Shown: positions 57,252 to 64,000 of the stretch, piece after piece
Layout of the letters: the number at the start of each line of letters is the position of its first letter
How positions within the stretch are numbered: position 1 is the first letter of the stretch
NCBI GenBank assembly: GCA_934167165.1
Contig: CAKPKG010000001.1
Coordinates: 1 to 64,000, forward strand
Reading direction: 5' to 3'
DNA length: 64,000 bases
Origin: an uncultured Clostridia bacterium
GTDB lineage: Bacteria; Bacillota; Clostridia; TANB77; CAG-508
The notes under the pieces: generated by a model
The model's input: only the letters and a program-made list of their open reading frames with translations
Databases searched by the model: none
What the model was told of the DNA's origin: nothing
Translations under genes and position numbers: made by a program

Positions 57252-57386
57252 CAAGAAAAGTGGCTTTGCCATGCTTTTCTTCTCGCCGATTTGAGTTCCC
57301 AAATGAAATAAGGAAACCTCAAAGGCAATAGCGATTATAGCATTTTTGTTGAATATGAAAAATCTTTGATTTTTTTTATTCAACAA
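57252..57386 (-). promoter_or_regulatory. Repeated structured element, copy 1 (asnS leader)
   Basis: Read on the minus strand: a TTGTTGAATA..TATTCAACAA hairpin, then TATAATCGCTATTGCC, hairpin TTTGAGGTTTCC..GGGAACTCAAA, the conserved TCGGCGAG, and hairpin AGAAAAG..CTTTTCT. It sits between the T-box terminator and the asnS ribosome binding site. Stems change in a compensating way relative to copies 2 and 3 (GTTTCC/GGGAAC here). Could be a second promoter plus leader structure. Class unknown. Confidence 0.55.
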
Positions 57387-57610
57387 AAAAAGCCCTCTGC
57401 AAACTGCAGGGACGAAAATAATTTCCGCGGTACCACCCTAACTTAAAAATCATAAAATGATTTTTCTCTCTATTGATGTGCTTCCAATGTGTTTCGTATA
57501 GCAATGTTCGCTAAAAGGGCTTTCAGCCTATGACCCTTATTCTCTAATAGTAACTTATTGCAACTTTGCATTGTACTAACGCACTTATATAATATTTTTT
57601 ATTTTACAAT
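57387..57610 (-). promoter_or_regulatory. T-box leader of asnS
   Basis: On the minus strand the T-box AGGGTGGTACCGCGG (57440-57426) is followed by the CCCTGCAGTTTGCAGAGGGC terminator hairpin and T run (57410-57385). Upstream lies a typical stem I region beginning near 57600, with a promoter TTGACA..TAAAAT just before it. It should respond to uncharged tRNA-Asn. Confidence 0.88.
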
Positions 57611-57707
57611 AGTATTGGCTATTTTGTCAATCATTATTAAAAAATAAATACTTTCTTTTATTTTTTTATTTAATGTGTTAATATAATACTGTAAAAAGGA
57701 GGTTACC

Positions 57708-58823
57708 ATGCCAAATATAATTGATTATATAGAATGGAGGGGAGACTTAAGTTTTGAGAACTCTCCAATAAATGAAATAGATGATATTATTTTTGCTAGA
57801 TTTTCATATTTACCATTCAAATGTATAAATTTATCTGAAATTGACACTATTGAAAACATCGCATTAAAAATGAAAGAACTGGACATAGCTAATTATTTGT
57901 GGGAAGATGATAAAAATTTTATTCAAAAAATAGGAAATTGTAGAAGATTTAAAGATATAAAAGTTTCTGATTATATAGAAATTTTTGATAAGGCTGCAGA
58001 AAAACAATTTGCAGCTATAACACTATGGATTCAGGAGAACAGAAAATACATATCTTTTAGAGGAACAGATTCATCTCTTGTCGGATGGAAAGAAGATATA
58101 AATATGGGATTTAAAAAAGATGTTCCATCACAAAAAGAAGCTGTTAAATACTTAAATTCAATGGCAGAAAAATATAAAGAAAAACTTATTGTAGGGGGCC
58201 ATTCTAAAGGAGGAAATCTAGCAGTTTATTCGGCAGTATTTTGTAAGGATAGTGTTAAAAATAGGATTGAAAGAGTTATAAATGCAGATGGACCAGGGTT
58301 TGACGAAAGTGTAATTTTAACCGAGAACTATAAGAAAATATTAGATAAAATCCAAACTTATATACCACAATCCTCAATAGTTGGAAGATTACTAGAGCAC
58401 AAAGAAGAATATCAAGTAGTAAAAAGCATTCAAAAGGGAATTATGCAACACGATATATATTCATGGGAAATTGAACCTACAAAGTTAATTAGAATACCAA
58501 CTGTTACAAATAATAGTGAGATTTTTAATGGAATAGTAAGTGATTGGCTTACGAATACAACACCAGAACAAAGAGAGAATTTTATAAATATAATATATGA
58601 TATAATAATGGAAACACAGGCCCAAAAAACTAGTGATTTTAGAGTAGAAACAGCAAAAAAAATAGGTATAATTCTAAGCGGATATATGAATGTAAATCCA
58701 GAAGATAAAAAAGAAATTGAGCATATGGTAAAATTAATAGTTGAAAGTACATTTAAGATTTTAAAAGAAAATAGGAATGCGAATAAGCTTATAGAAAAGG
58801 AAAAGAAACAAAAAAATAAATAA
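57708..58823 (+). CDS. DUF2974/Mbeg1-like alpha/beta hydrolase-type protein
   Basis: 371 residues. The lipase-like nucleophile elbow GGHSKGGNLAVYSA is at about 162-175, preceded by ISFRGTDSSLVGWKEDINM, the usual pattern of DUF2974 proteins. His/Asp partners are not obvious. No signal peptide. AAAGGAGG precedes the ATG. The LysR regulator follows 14 bp downstream on the same strand, so they may be co-transcribed. Substrate unknown. Confidence 0.8.
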   Translation: MPNIIDYIEWRGDLSFENSPINEIDDIIFARFSYLPFKCINLSEIDTIENIALKMKELDIANYLWEDDKNFIQKIGNCRRFKDIKVSDYIEIFDKAAEKQFAAITLWIQENRKYISFRGTDSSLVGWKEDINMGFKKDVPSQKEAVKYLNSMAEKYKEKLIVGGHSKGGNLAVYSAVFCKDSVKNRIERVINADGPGFDESVILTENYKKILDKIQTYIPQSSIVGRLLEHKEEYQVVKSIQKGIMQHDIYSWEIEPTKLIRIPTVTNNSEIFNGIVSDWLTNTTPEQRENFINIIYDIIMETQAQKTSDFRVETAKKIGIILSGYMNVNPEDKKEIEHMVKLIVESTFKILKENRNANKLIEKEKKQKNK

Positions 58824-58837
58824 GGGAGAAAAGTTTT

Positions 58838-59722
58838 ATGAATGTTAGCTTAGATTGGTATAAAATATTTTATGAAGTAGCAAAAAAACAGAATATAACA
58901 GTAGCAGCAGAAAACTTGTGCATTTCTCAACCAGCAGTTAGTCAAACAATAAAACAGCTAGAAGAAAGTCTAAATGCAGAATTGTTTTTAAGAACAAAAA
59001 AAGGAGTAACTTTAACTAAAGAAGGAGAGGTATTATATTCATATATCTCGGAAGCAATGGAAAAAATTAAGTTGGGAGAGGCAAAAGTTTTAGAGCAAGT
59101 TAATTTGGAAAGTGGAGAAATAAGAATAGGTTCAAGTGATATGTGTTTGCAATTTTTTTTGCTTCAATACTTAGAAGAATTTCAAAAAATATATCCTAAA
59201 ATCAAGATAAGTATTACAAATGGACCTACACCAGAAACTATAAAACTTTTAAAAGAAGACAAAATAGATTTTGGTTTGGTAAGTGAACCATTTGAACTAG
59301 AGGAAAAATTTAAAGCAATAGAAGTATGTAAAATTAAAGATATATTTGTTTGTGGTGAAAAATATAAAGATTTATCAAAACAAAAAGTGAGCTTAAAAGA
59401 ACTAGAAAAATATCCATTAATATGTTTAGAAGAGCATACAAGTACAAGAAAATACATAGACGAAAAATTTAAAGAGAATAATGCAGAATGCAATCCAAAA
59501 TATGAGCTTGCAACAAGTAATTTAATAGTAGATTTTGCTAAAAGAAATTTTGGAATTGGAGTTGTAGTTGATAAATTTGCAGAAGAAAAATTAGAAAATA
59601 AAGAAATATACCAGATTAATATAAAAGAAAAGATAGAACCAAGAAATATATGTATAATAAAGAAAGATAAGTTAATATCAAAAGCTTCAAATGAATTGCT
59701 TAAATTTATTATCAATAAGTAA
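58838..59722 (+). CDS. LysR family transcriptional regulator
   Basis: 294 residues with an N-terminal winged helix (NITVAAENLCISQPAVSQTI, residues about 18-37) and a periplasmic-binding-type effector domain (IRIGSSDMCLQFFLLQYL; FGIGVVVDKFAEE near 245). Homologues of this CysL/selenium-metabolism type respond to small metabolites. Target unknown; the hydrolase-like gene upstream is a candidate. A terminator hairpin follows at 59779. Confidence 0.87.
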   Translation: MNVSLDWYKIFYEVAKKQNITVAAENLCISQPAVSQTIKQLEESLNAELFLRTKKGVTLTKEGEVLYSYISEAMEKIKLGEAKVLEQVNLESGEIRIGSSDMCLQFFLLQYLEEFQKIYPKIKISITNGPTPETIKLLKEDKIDFGLVSEPFELEEKFKAIEVCKIKDIFVCGEKYKDLSKQKVSLKELEKYPLICLEEHTSTRKYIDEKFKENNAECNPKYELATSNLIVDFAKRNFGIGVVVDKFAEEKLENKEIYQINIKEKIEPRNICIIKKDKLISKASNELLKFIINK

Positions 59723-59778
59723 GACTTATTGATACCATAAATAATATATATTTTACTTATATAAAGAAAGGCGTTAAA

Positions 59779-59816
59779 ATAGATAATGTAGTAAGAATTC
59801 TACATTATCTATTTTT
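59779..59816 (+). terminator. Terminator after the LysR gene
   Basis: AGATAATGTAG..CTACATTATCT hairpin followed by a T run. Confidence 0.8.
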
Positions 59817-59945
59817 TATATACTAGGAAATTTCTCATTTCCTAGTATATAAAAAATGCTATAATCGCTATTGCCTTTGAGATTTCCTCATTACATTCGG
59901 AAACTCAAATCGGCGAGAACAAAGGGCGACTAAAGTCGCTTTGTT
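59817..59945 (+). promoter_or_regulatory. Repeated structured element, copy 2 (purA leader)
   Basis: Hairpin TATACTAGGAAA..TTTCCTAGTATA, then TATAATCGCTATTGCC, hairpin TTTGAGATTTCC..GGAAACTCAAA, TCGGCGAG, and hairpin AACAAAG..CTTTGTT. The AGGAGG of purA begins two bases after the last stem, so this stem could control access to it. Last stem differs from copies 1 and 3 on both strands, keeping pairing. Confidence 0.55.
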
Positions 59946-59959
59946 AGGAGGTAATATTT

Positions 59960-61231
59960 ATGGTAAGTGCAATTGTTGGAGGAAACTGGGGAGACGAAGG
60001 AAAAGGAAAGATGTGTGATATCTTATCAAAAGATGCAGATGTAGTTATTAGATTTCAAGGAGGAGCAAATGCAGGACATACAATAGTAAATGAATATGGA
60101 AAAACTGCTTTACACATGTTACCATCAGGAATTTTTAGACAAGATGTTATAAATGTAATTGGACAAGGAGTTGCTTTTGATATCAATGCATTCTTTGAAG
60201 AGCTAGAATCTGTTAAAGAAAAAGGAATGAAAAATCCAAACATAGTTATTTCAGATAGAGTTCAAATATTAATGCCATATCATATTAAATTAGATGAGTT
60301 AGAAGAGCAAAGATTAGGAAAAGCAAGTTTTGGTTCAACAAAATCAGGAATTGCACCATTCTATTCTGATAAATACGCAAAAATAGGAATACAAATTTCA
60401 GAGATATATGATGATGAGCACTTAAAAAATAGGCTAACAAATATTTTAACTGCAAAAAATAAAATAATATCAGCTTTATATGGAGAAGAAAATCAAGTAG
60501 ATATTGAAGAGATGTATGAATTCTTGATAAACTCAAGAGATAAACTAAAACCATATTTATGCAATGTAGTTAAATTAGTAAATGAAAAAATAAAAGAAAA
60601 TAAAAATATAATAATAGAAGGACAATTAGGAACATTAAGAGATATAGACAATGGAATATATCCATTTACAACTTCATCTTCACCACTTGCAGGATTTGGA
60701 GCAGTGGGAGCAGGTATTCCACCTTATGAAATTAAAAAGATATATACAATAGTAAAAGCATATTCTACATGTGTTGGAGCAGGAGCCTTTACAACAGAAA
60801 TATCTGGAGAAGAAGCAAAAGAATTAAGAGATAGAGGCGGAGAATATGGAGCAAAAACAGGAAGACCAAGAAGAGTAGGTTGGTTTGATACAGTTGCAAC
60901 AAGATATGGGTGTATGGTACAAGGAGCAACAGATGTTGTTTTGTCATTAGTAGATGTATTAGGATATCTTGACAAAATACCAGTATGTACAGCATACGAA
61001 ATTGATGGAAAAATAGTAAAAGACTTTCCAACTACAATAGAATTAAACAAAGCAAAACCAGTATATGAATATTTGGATGGTTGGAAATGTGATATAAGCA
61101 ATATTAAAAAATATGAAGACTTACCAGAGAATACAAAAAAATATATTGAATTTATAGAAAAGAAAATAGAACGCCCAATAAAAATAATAGGAAACGGACC
61201 TAGAAGAGAAGATATAATTGTGTGCAAATAA
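59960..61231 (+). CDS. purA: Adenylosuccinate synthetase
   Basis: 423 residues. Joins Asp to IMP with GTP in the AMP branch of purine synthesis. GGNWGDEGKGK at the N-terminus is the IMP/GTP loop, NAGHT the catalytic His segment, and TGRPRRVGWFDTVATRYG near residue 300 the Asp-binding region. AGGAGG precedes the ATG. Expression is probably influenced by the structured element directly upstream. Confidence 0.96.
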   Translation: MVSAIVGGNWGDEGKGKMCDILSKDADVVIRFQGGANAGHTIVNEYGKTALHMLPSGIFRQDVINVIGQGVAFDINAFFEELESVKEKGMKNPNIVISDRVQILMPYHIKLDELEEQRLGKASFGSTKSGIAPFYSDKYAKIGIQISEIYDDEHLKNRLTNILTAKNKIISALYGEENQVDIEEMYEFLINSRDKLKPYLCNVVKLVNEKIKENKNIIIEGQLGTLRDIDNGIYPFTTSSSPLAGFGAVGAGIPPYEIKKIYTIVKAYSTCVGAGAFTTEISGEEAKELRDRGGEYGAKTGRPRRVGWFDTVATRYGCMVQGATDVVLSLVDVLGYLDKIPVCTAYEIDGKIVKDFPTTIELNKAKPVYEYLDGWKCDISNIKKYEDLPENTKKYIEFIEKKIERPIKIIGNGPRREDIIVCK

Positions 61232-61235
61232 AAGC

Positions 61236-61296
61236 GACGAATGGGGACAGACCCCTTTTGTTTAATTTAAAACAAAAGGGGTCTGTCCCCATTTGT
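61236..61296. repeat. Large REP-like palindrome after purA
   Basis: AATGGGGACAGACCCCTTTTG and, after 12 bases, its complement to ATTT form an almost perfect palindrome of about 55 bases. The half-site matches repeats at 373-392 and 5850-5870. It could terminate purA transcription. Confidence 0.8.
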
Positions 61297-61360
61297 GCCT
61301 TTAAAATATTGATACACTCAAATGCGTATGATATAATGCACTCAAAGGAGTTGAAAGACT

Positions 61361-62107
61361 TTGGGCAGAAACAAAAGAAATAAAAATATAAGTACAAAAA
61401 AGGCAATATATGTTTTAATTATTTTTGCAATTATAACTGTATTTACATATTGGAATGAAAAAAACGATTATAATTCGAAAAACATACAAAATAGTGAAAA
61501 TACCTTTGGAAAAACCACATATTCTACCTTACAAGACATACCAGAATATAATGGGGAAATATGTGTAATGATAAATGAAAACAAACCATATTTTACTGAG
61601 GCAGATTATAGTACAGAAGTTTTCGAGAATTACAGCGATTTAGATTATTTACAAAGGTGTGGGGTAGCTTACGCAAATATATGTAAAGAAATAATGCCAC
61701 CAGAAGGAGACGAAAGAGGAGACATTAGCTCTATTTATCCAACAGGATGGAAACAAGCAAAATTTAATGGAGAATATTTATATAATAGGTGCCATTTAAT
61801 AGCTCATAGCCTTTCAGATGAGGACGCAAATAAACAGAACTTAATTACAGGGACAAGATATTTTAATGTTCAAGGAATGTTGCCAATTGAAAGATTAGTG
61901 CTTGAATATATGAATAAAAATCAAAATAATCATGTTCTTTATAGAGTTACTCCTATTTTTAAAGGAGAGAATCTTTTAGCAACTGGAGTAGAAATGGAAG
62001 CATATTCTGTAGAAGACAATGGAAAACTATCCTTTAATGTGTTTATTTACAACATACAACCAGGAGCAAATATTAATTATACAACAGGAGAATTGTTAAA
62101 CAATTAG
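61361..62107 (+). CDS. Secreted or membrane-anchored DNA/RNA non-specific endonuclease
   Basis: 248 residues from TTG 61361 (AAAGGAG upstream). A membrane helix lies at about residues 15-32, then a DNA/RNA non-specific endonuclease domain with YNRCHLIAHSLS (catalytic His in the RxHLIA motif, about residue 145) and NLITGTRYFNVQGMLPIE. Extracellular nucleases of this type degrade DNA for nutrition or take part in DNA entry. The start codon is less certain than the rest. Confidence 0.8.
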   Translation: MGRNKRNKNISTKKAIYVLIIFAIITVFTYWNEKNDYNSKNIQNSENTFGKTTYSTLQDIPEYNGEICVMINENKPYFTEADYSTEVFENYSDLDYLQRCGVAYANICKEIMPPEGDERGDISSIYPTGWKQAKFNGEYLYNRCHLIAHSLSDEDANKQNLITGTRYFNVQGMLPIERLVLEYMNKNQNNHVLYRVTPIFKGENLLATGVEMEAYSVEDNGKLSFNVFIYNIQPGANINYTTGELLNN

Positions 62108-62220
62108 TTGACAAATTATGTAAAAAAATATATAATCGCTCTAAATTTAAGTCTTTTTACTATATTTCTATAGTAAATTTCCTAAGAAAAACAAAAACTT
62201 AAATAGGAGAGTGATTGTTA

Positions 62221-62898
62221 TTGAGATTAGATTTTATTAATAACATAGTTAATAATGCAAAAAACAATAAATTTTTTCTAGAGGAGTTACAAAATAGCAT
62301 AACAAAAAACAAATATTTTAATAGTGAAAAGGAGGATATACCTTTGACTAATCCTACTTATAGTGGAAATAGAATAATTACAAAATATAGAGACAAAATG
62401 CTTATTGAGAGAGCTAACATCTTAAATAATTATGCAAAACAAACATTAAATAAAGGAGAAATGTATTACATATATAGTAAAAATTCTAAAATTATAGATG
62501 ACTATAACTTATGTATCTGTAGAGAAGGAATGAGTTACACTATTATAGAGATAAATAAAGCCAACCTACCAAACGAAGCTAAAATAGGAAGTGTGTTAAG
62601 AAAATTTGGTAATAGCTACATACTGGATGAAGAAGCAACCAAAGAGGTTGAAGAAAAAATATATAACATGAAAGCTGAATTATTAAAAGAACAAACGGAA
62701 TATTTAAAAAGCAAAAGAATGGAAGGGCATATTTATGAAATGTCAGAAAATAATGGAGACAGAGCATGGCTATTTGATATTACAAGTGGCAGTAATGAAG
62801 GCGTAGAAGAAATAGATTTTGATATAGATTTGTTGAAAACTATTAAAGAAGGAGATTTATTTATATACAAAAATGGGAAATATCAAAAATACCAATAG
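62221..62898 (+). CDS. Hypothetical soluble protein
   Basis: 225 residues if translation begins at TTG 62221, about ten bases after GGAGAG; TTG 62215 is possible. The sequence is charged and mostly helical with a central beta segment (YNLCICREGMSYTIIEINK) and ends GDLFIYKNGKYQKYQ. It is reminiscent of DUF3006-type or small antitoxin-like modules only in general character; I recognise no family. It lies between the nuclease and spoIIID. Confidence 0.55.
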   Translation: MRLDFINNIVNNAKNNKFFLEELQNSITKNKYFNSEKEDIPLTNPTYSGNRIITKYRDKMLIERANILNNYAKQTLNKGEMYYIYSKNSKIIDDYNLCICREGMSYTIIEINKANLPNEAKIGSVLRKFGNSYILDEEATKEVEEKIYNMKAELLKEQTEYLKSKRMEGHIYEMSENNGDRAWLFDITSGSNEGVEEIDFDIDLLKTIKEGDLFIYKNGKYQKYQ

Positions 62899-62938
62899 GT
62901 GCCAATGCCAAAAGGGACGGGGAATTTTGGCACAATGA
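62898..62938. repeat. REP-like element related to RAYT ends
   Basis: TGCCAAAAGGGACGGGGAAT followed by TTTGGCA is a near palindrome containing the GGGACGGGGAATTTTG core seen at the right end of the 37758-38594 element. Confidence 0.55.
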
Positions 62939-63020
62939 AATAGCAATAAAATAAAATTCATAAACACACCTCTGTGCGAATACAATTAAACAAATGTATT
63001 CGTATGGAGGTTTTGCTTTT

Positions 63021-63287
63021 ATGAGAGGAGTTTCAATAGAAGAAAGAGCAGTAGCTCTAGCACAATATATAATAGATTCAAAAGATACAGTACGTGGAGC
63101 AGCTAAAAAATTTGGAATTTCAAAGTCAACAGTACACAAAGACGTAAGTGAAAGGCTAATACATATAAATCATGCATTAGCAATAGAAGTTAGAAAAGTA
63201 TTAGACGAGAATAAGGCGGAAAGGCACATAAGAGGAGGAATGGCTACTAAATTAAAATATAGCCATGAAAAAGATATAGCAGGTTAA
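63021..63287 (+). CDS. spoIIID: Stage III sporulation regulator SpoIIID
   Basis: 88-residue mother-cell transcription factor. RAVALAQYIIDSKDTVRGAAKKFGISKSTVHKDVSERL is the family's helix-turn-helix region and is strongly conserved. ATG 63021 is preferred (GGAGG ten bases upstream); an ATG 27 bases earlier in frame has no ribosome binding site. A CGAATAC..GTATTCG hairpin (62982-63003) lies just before the ribosome binding site. Confidence 0.95.
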   Translation: MRGVSIEERAVALAQYIIDSKDTVRGAAKKFGISKSTVHKDVSERLIHINHALAIEVRKVLDENKAERHIRGGMATKLKYSHEKDIAG

Positions 63288-63318
63288 TATAAAAACGTAA
63301 ATTTATTTATTAAATAAA

Positions 63319-63442
63319 AATTCCAAGAAAGTTTCTTGGAATTTTTTTATATACTATAATCGCTATTGCCTTTGAGATTTCCTCATTTCATTCAGAAACT
63401 CAAATCGGCGAGAAGAAAAGTGTGGCAAATCCACTTTTCTTG
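63319..63442 (+). promoter_or_regulatory. Repeated structured element, copy 3 (after spoIIID)
   Basis: TTCCAAGAAA..TTTCTTGGAA hairpin with T run (also a good spoIIID terminator), then TATAATCGCTATTGCC, hairpin TTTGAGATTTC..GAAACTCAAA, TCGGCGAG, and hairpin AAGAAAAGTG..CACTTTTCTT. No plus-strand gene follows directly; the minus-strand zinc-ribbon gene ends 7 bases on. Confidence 0.5.
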
Positions 63443-63448
63443 TGCTTA

Positions 63449-63607
63449 CTAGAAATTATTTCTTCTTTGTTGTTTTCTTGCTTTTCTACATTCTGGGCAT
63501 CTTACAGGATCATTTTCAAATCCTTTTTCTGCATAAAAAGCTTGTTCACCTTCTGTGAAAACAAATTCAGCACCACAATCTTTGCATGTTAATGTTTTGT
63601 CTGCCAT
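63449..63607 (-). CDS. Small zinc-ribbon protein
   Basis: 52 residues, below the usual listing size: MADKTLTCKDCGAEFVFTEG, then a CPECRKARKQQRR tail. Two CxxC pairs form a probable zinc ribbon of the zf-trcl-type family common in Clostridia. GGAGG precedes the ATG (63607). Function unknown, perhaps RNA or protein binding. Confidence 0.85.
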   Translation of the reverse strand: MADKTLTCKDCGAEFVFTEGEQAFYAEKGFENDPVRCPECRKARKQQRRNNF

Positions 63608-63839
63608 TGTATAATACCTCCTTCTTAGAAATTCTAATTTAATTATTTTGACACAAATGATCCTATCTAAAAAGAAGGGTAAAAGTCTCTAATAAATTAA
63701 ATCGGTTGGGCTTTACAACCATTCACAGTATAACATTAAAAAAAATAAAAAACAATAGTAAAGAAAAATAAAATAACGCACATTTCGCCAAAAAGCGACA
63801 TAAGATATATTAGCCAAAAATTTTTTTGAGGTGATAAAT

Positions 63840-64000
63840 GTGAATATAAAAAAAGGAGATATAGTAGGAAGAAAATCATATGGAAAAGATATATATTTTA
63901 TAGTAAATCAAATTTTGACTACTACTAGAAATCATAAATTTGCAATATTAAAAGGATTAAATATTAGAATTGAGGCAGACAGCCCAATTGAAGATTTAGA
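63840..64000 (+). CDS. yabG: Sporulation-specific protease YabG (start only)
   Basis: A GTG start at 63840 with GAGGTGAT upstream opens a frame running off the window: VNIKKGDIVGRKSYGKDIYF, then FAILKGLNIRIEADSPIEDL. This matches the N-terminus of YabG, which processes spore coat and cortex proteins. Only about 53 residues are visible. Confidence 0.85.
   Translation, partial: MNIKKGDIVGRKSYGKDIYFIVNQILTTTRNHKFAILKGLNIRIEADSPIEDL

Overview
The window is AT-rich chromosomal DNA of an endospore-forming, low-GC Gram-positive bacterium, most likely an uncultured gut-type Clostridia lineage. The evidence is spoIIE, spoIIID, the start of yabG, a Spo0E-like gene and a SpoVD/PBP2-type protein, together with T-box leaders, GGAGG ribosome binding sites and Arg codons that are mostly AGA. 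No rRNA operon, CRISPR array or prophage was seen.

Main finding. Seven otherwise well-conserved genes are broken ten times, always in the same way. One extra C sits directly before the GG of a conserved glycine codon, giving in-frame CGGA (8 sites), CGGG (1) or CGGC (1). Removing the C, or reading the four bases as one glycine, restores every protein to full length. The genes are lgt (2 sites), a PrgI-like gene, an SH3-CAP secreted protein (2), tsaE, rsmA, gdpP and spoIIE (2). I found no CGG used as an ordinary arginine triplet in any native-looking gene. The window also carries two tRNA-Gly genes about 150 bp apart. The first (29104-29177) is a normal UCC tRNA. The second (29330-29403) has the loop CUUCCGA, so its anticodon plus base 37 spell UCCG, the exact complement of CGGA, and its anticodon stem is defective in a way that permits an 8-base loop. 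I infer a natural quadruplet-decoding system in which CGGN means glycine.

Layout. 1-7.4 kb: housekeeping genes (prs, rpsU, yqeY, an M16 peptidase pair, lgt), an Rpn-type nuclease and a Spo0E-like gene. 7.6-22.7 kb: a type IV secretion-like operon (pilin-like proteins, PrgI, split VirB4, VirB6-like, two VirB8-like proteins, a two-domain cell-wall hydrolase) with no relaxase or coupling protein, interrupted by one compositionally foreign antisense gene. 22.7-29.4 kb: J-protein, SH3-CAP protein, toxin-antitoxin pair, Lon-like protease, tsaE-tsaB-rimI and the two tRNAs. 29.5-39.1 kb: an accessory region with transporters, a nitroreductase/transglutaminase pair, an AraC regulator, a phosphatase pseudogene, two copies of a RAYT-type transposase element (one inserted in a gene) and a shortened dinD. 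39.1-50.8 kb: PrsW-like protease, zinc-ribbon protein, SpoVD/PBP2, rsmA, a prepilin-like gene, gdpP and spoIIE. 50.8-64 kb: T-box-controlled aspS and asnS, a type IA topoisomerase, a DUF2974-like protein, a LysR regulator, purA, a secreted nuclease, spoIIID, a small zinc-ribbon protein and the start of yabG.

Dispersed repeats include REP-like palindromes related to the RAYT element ends and an unassigned structured element present three times (before asnS, before purA, after spoIIID).
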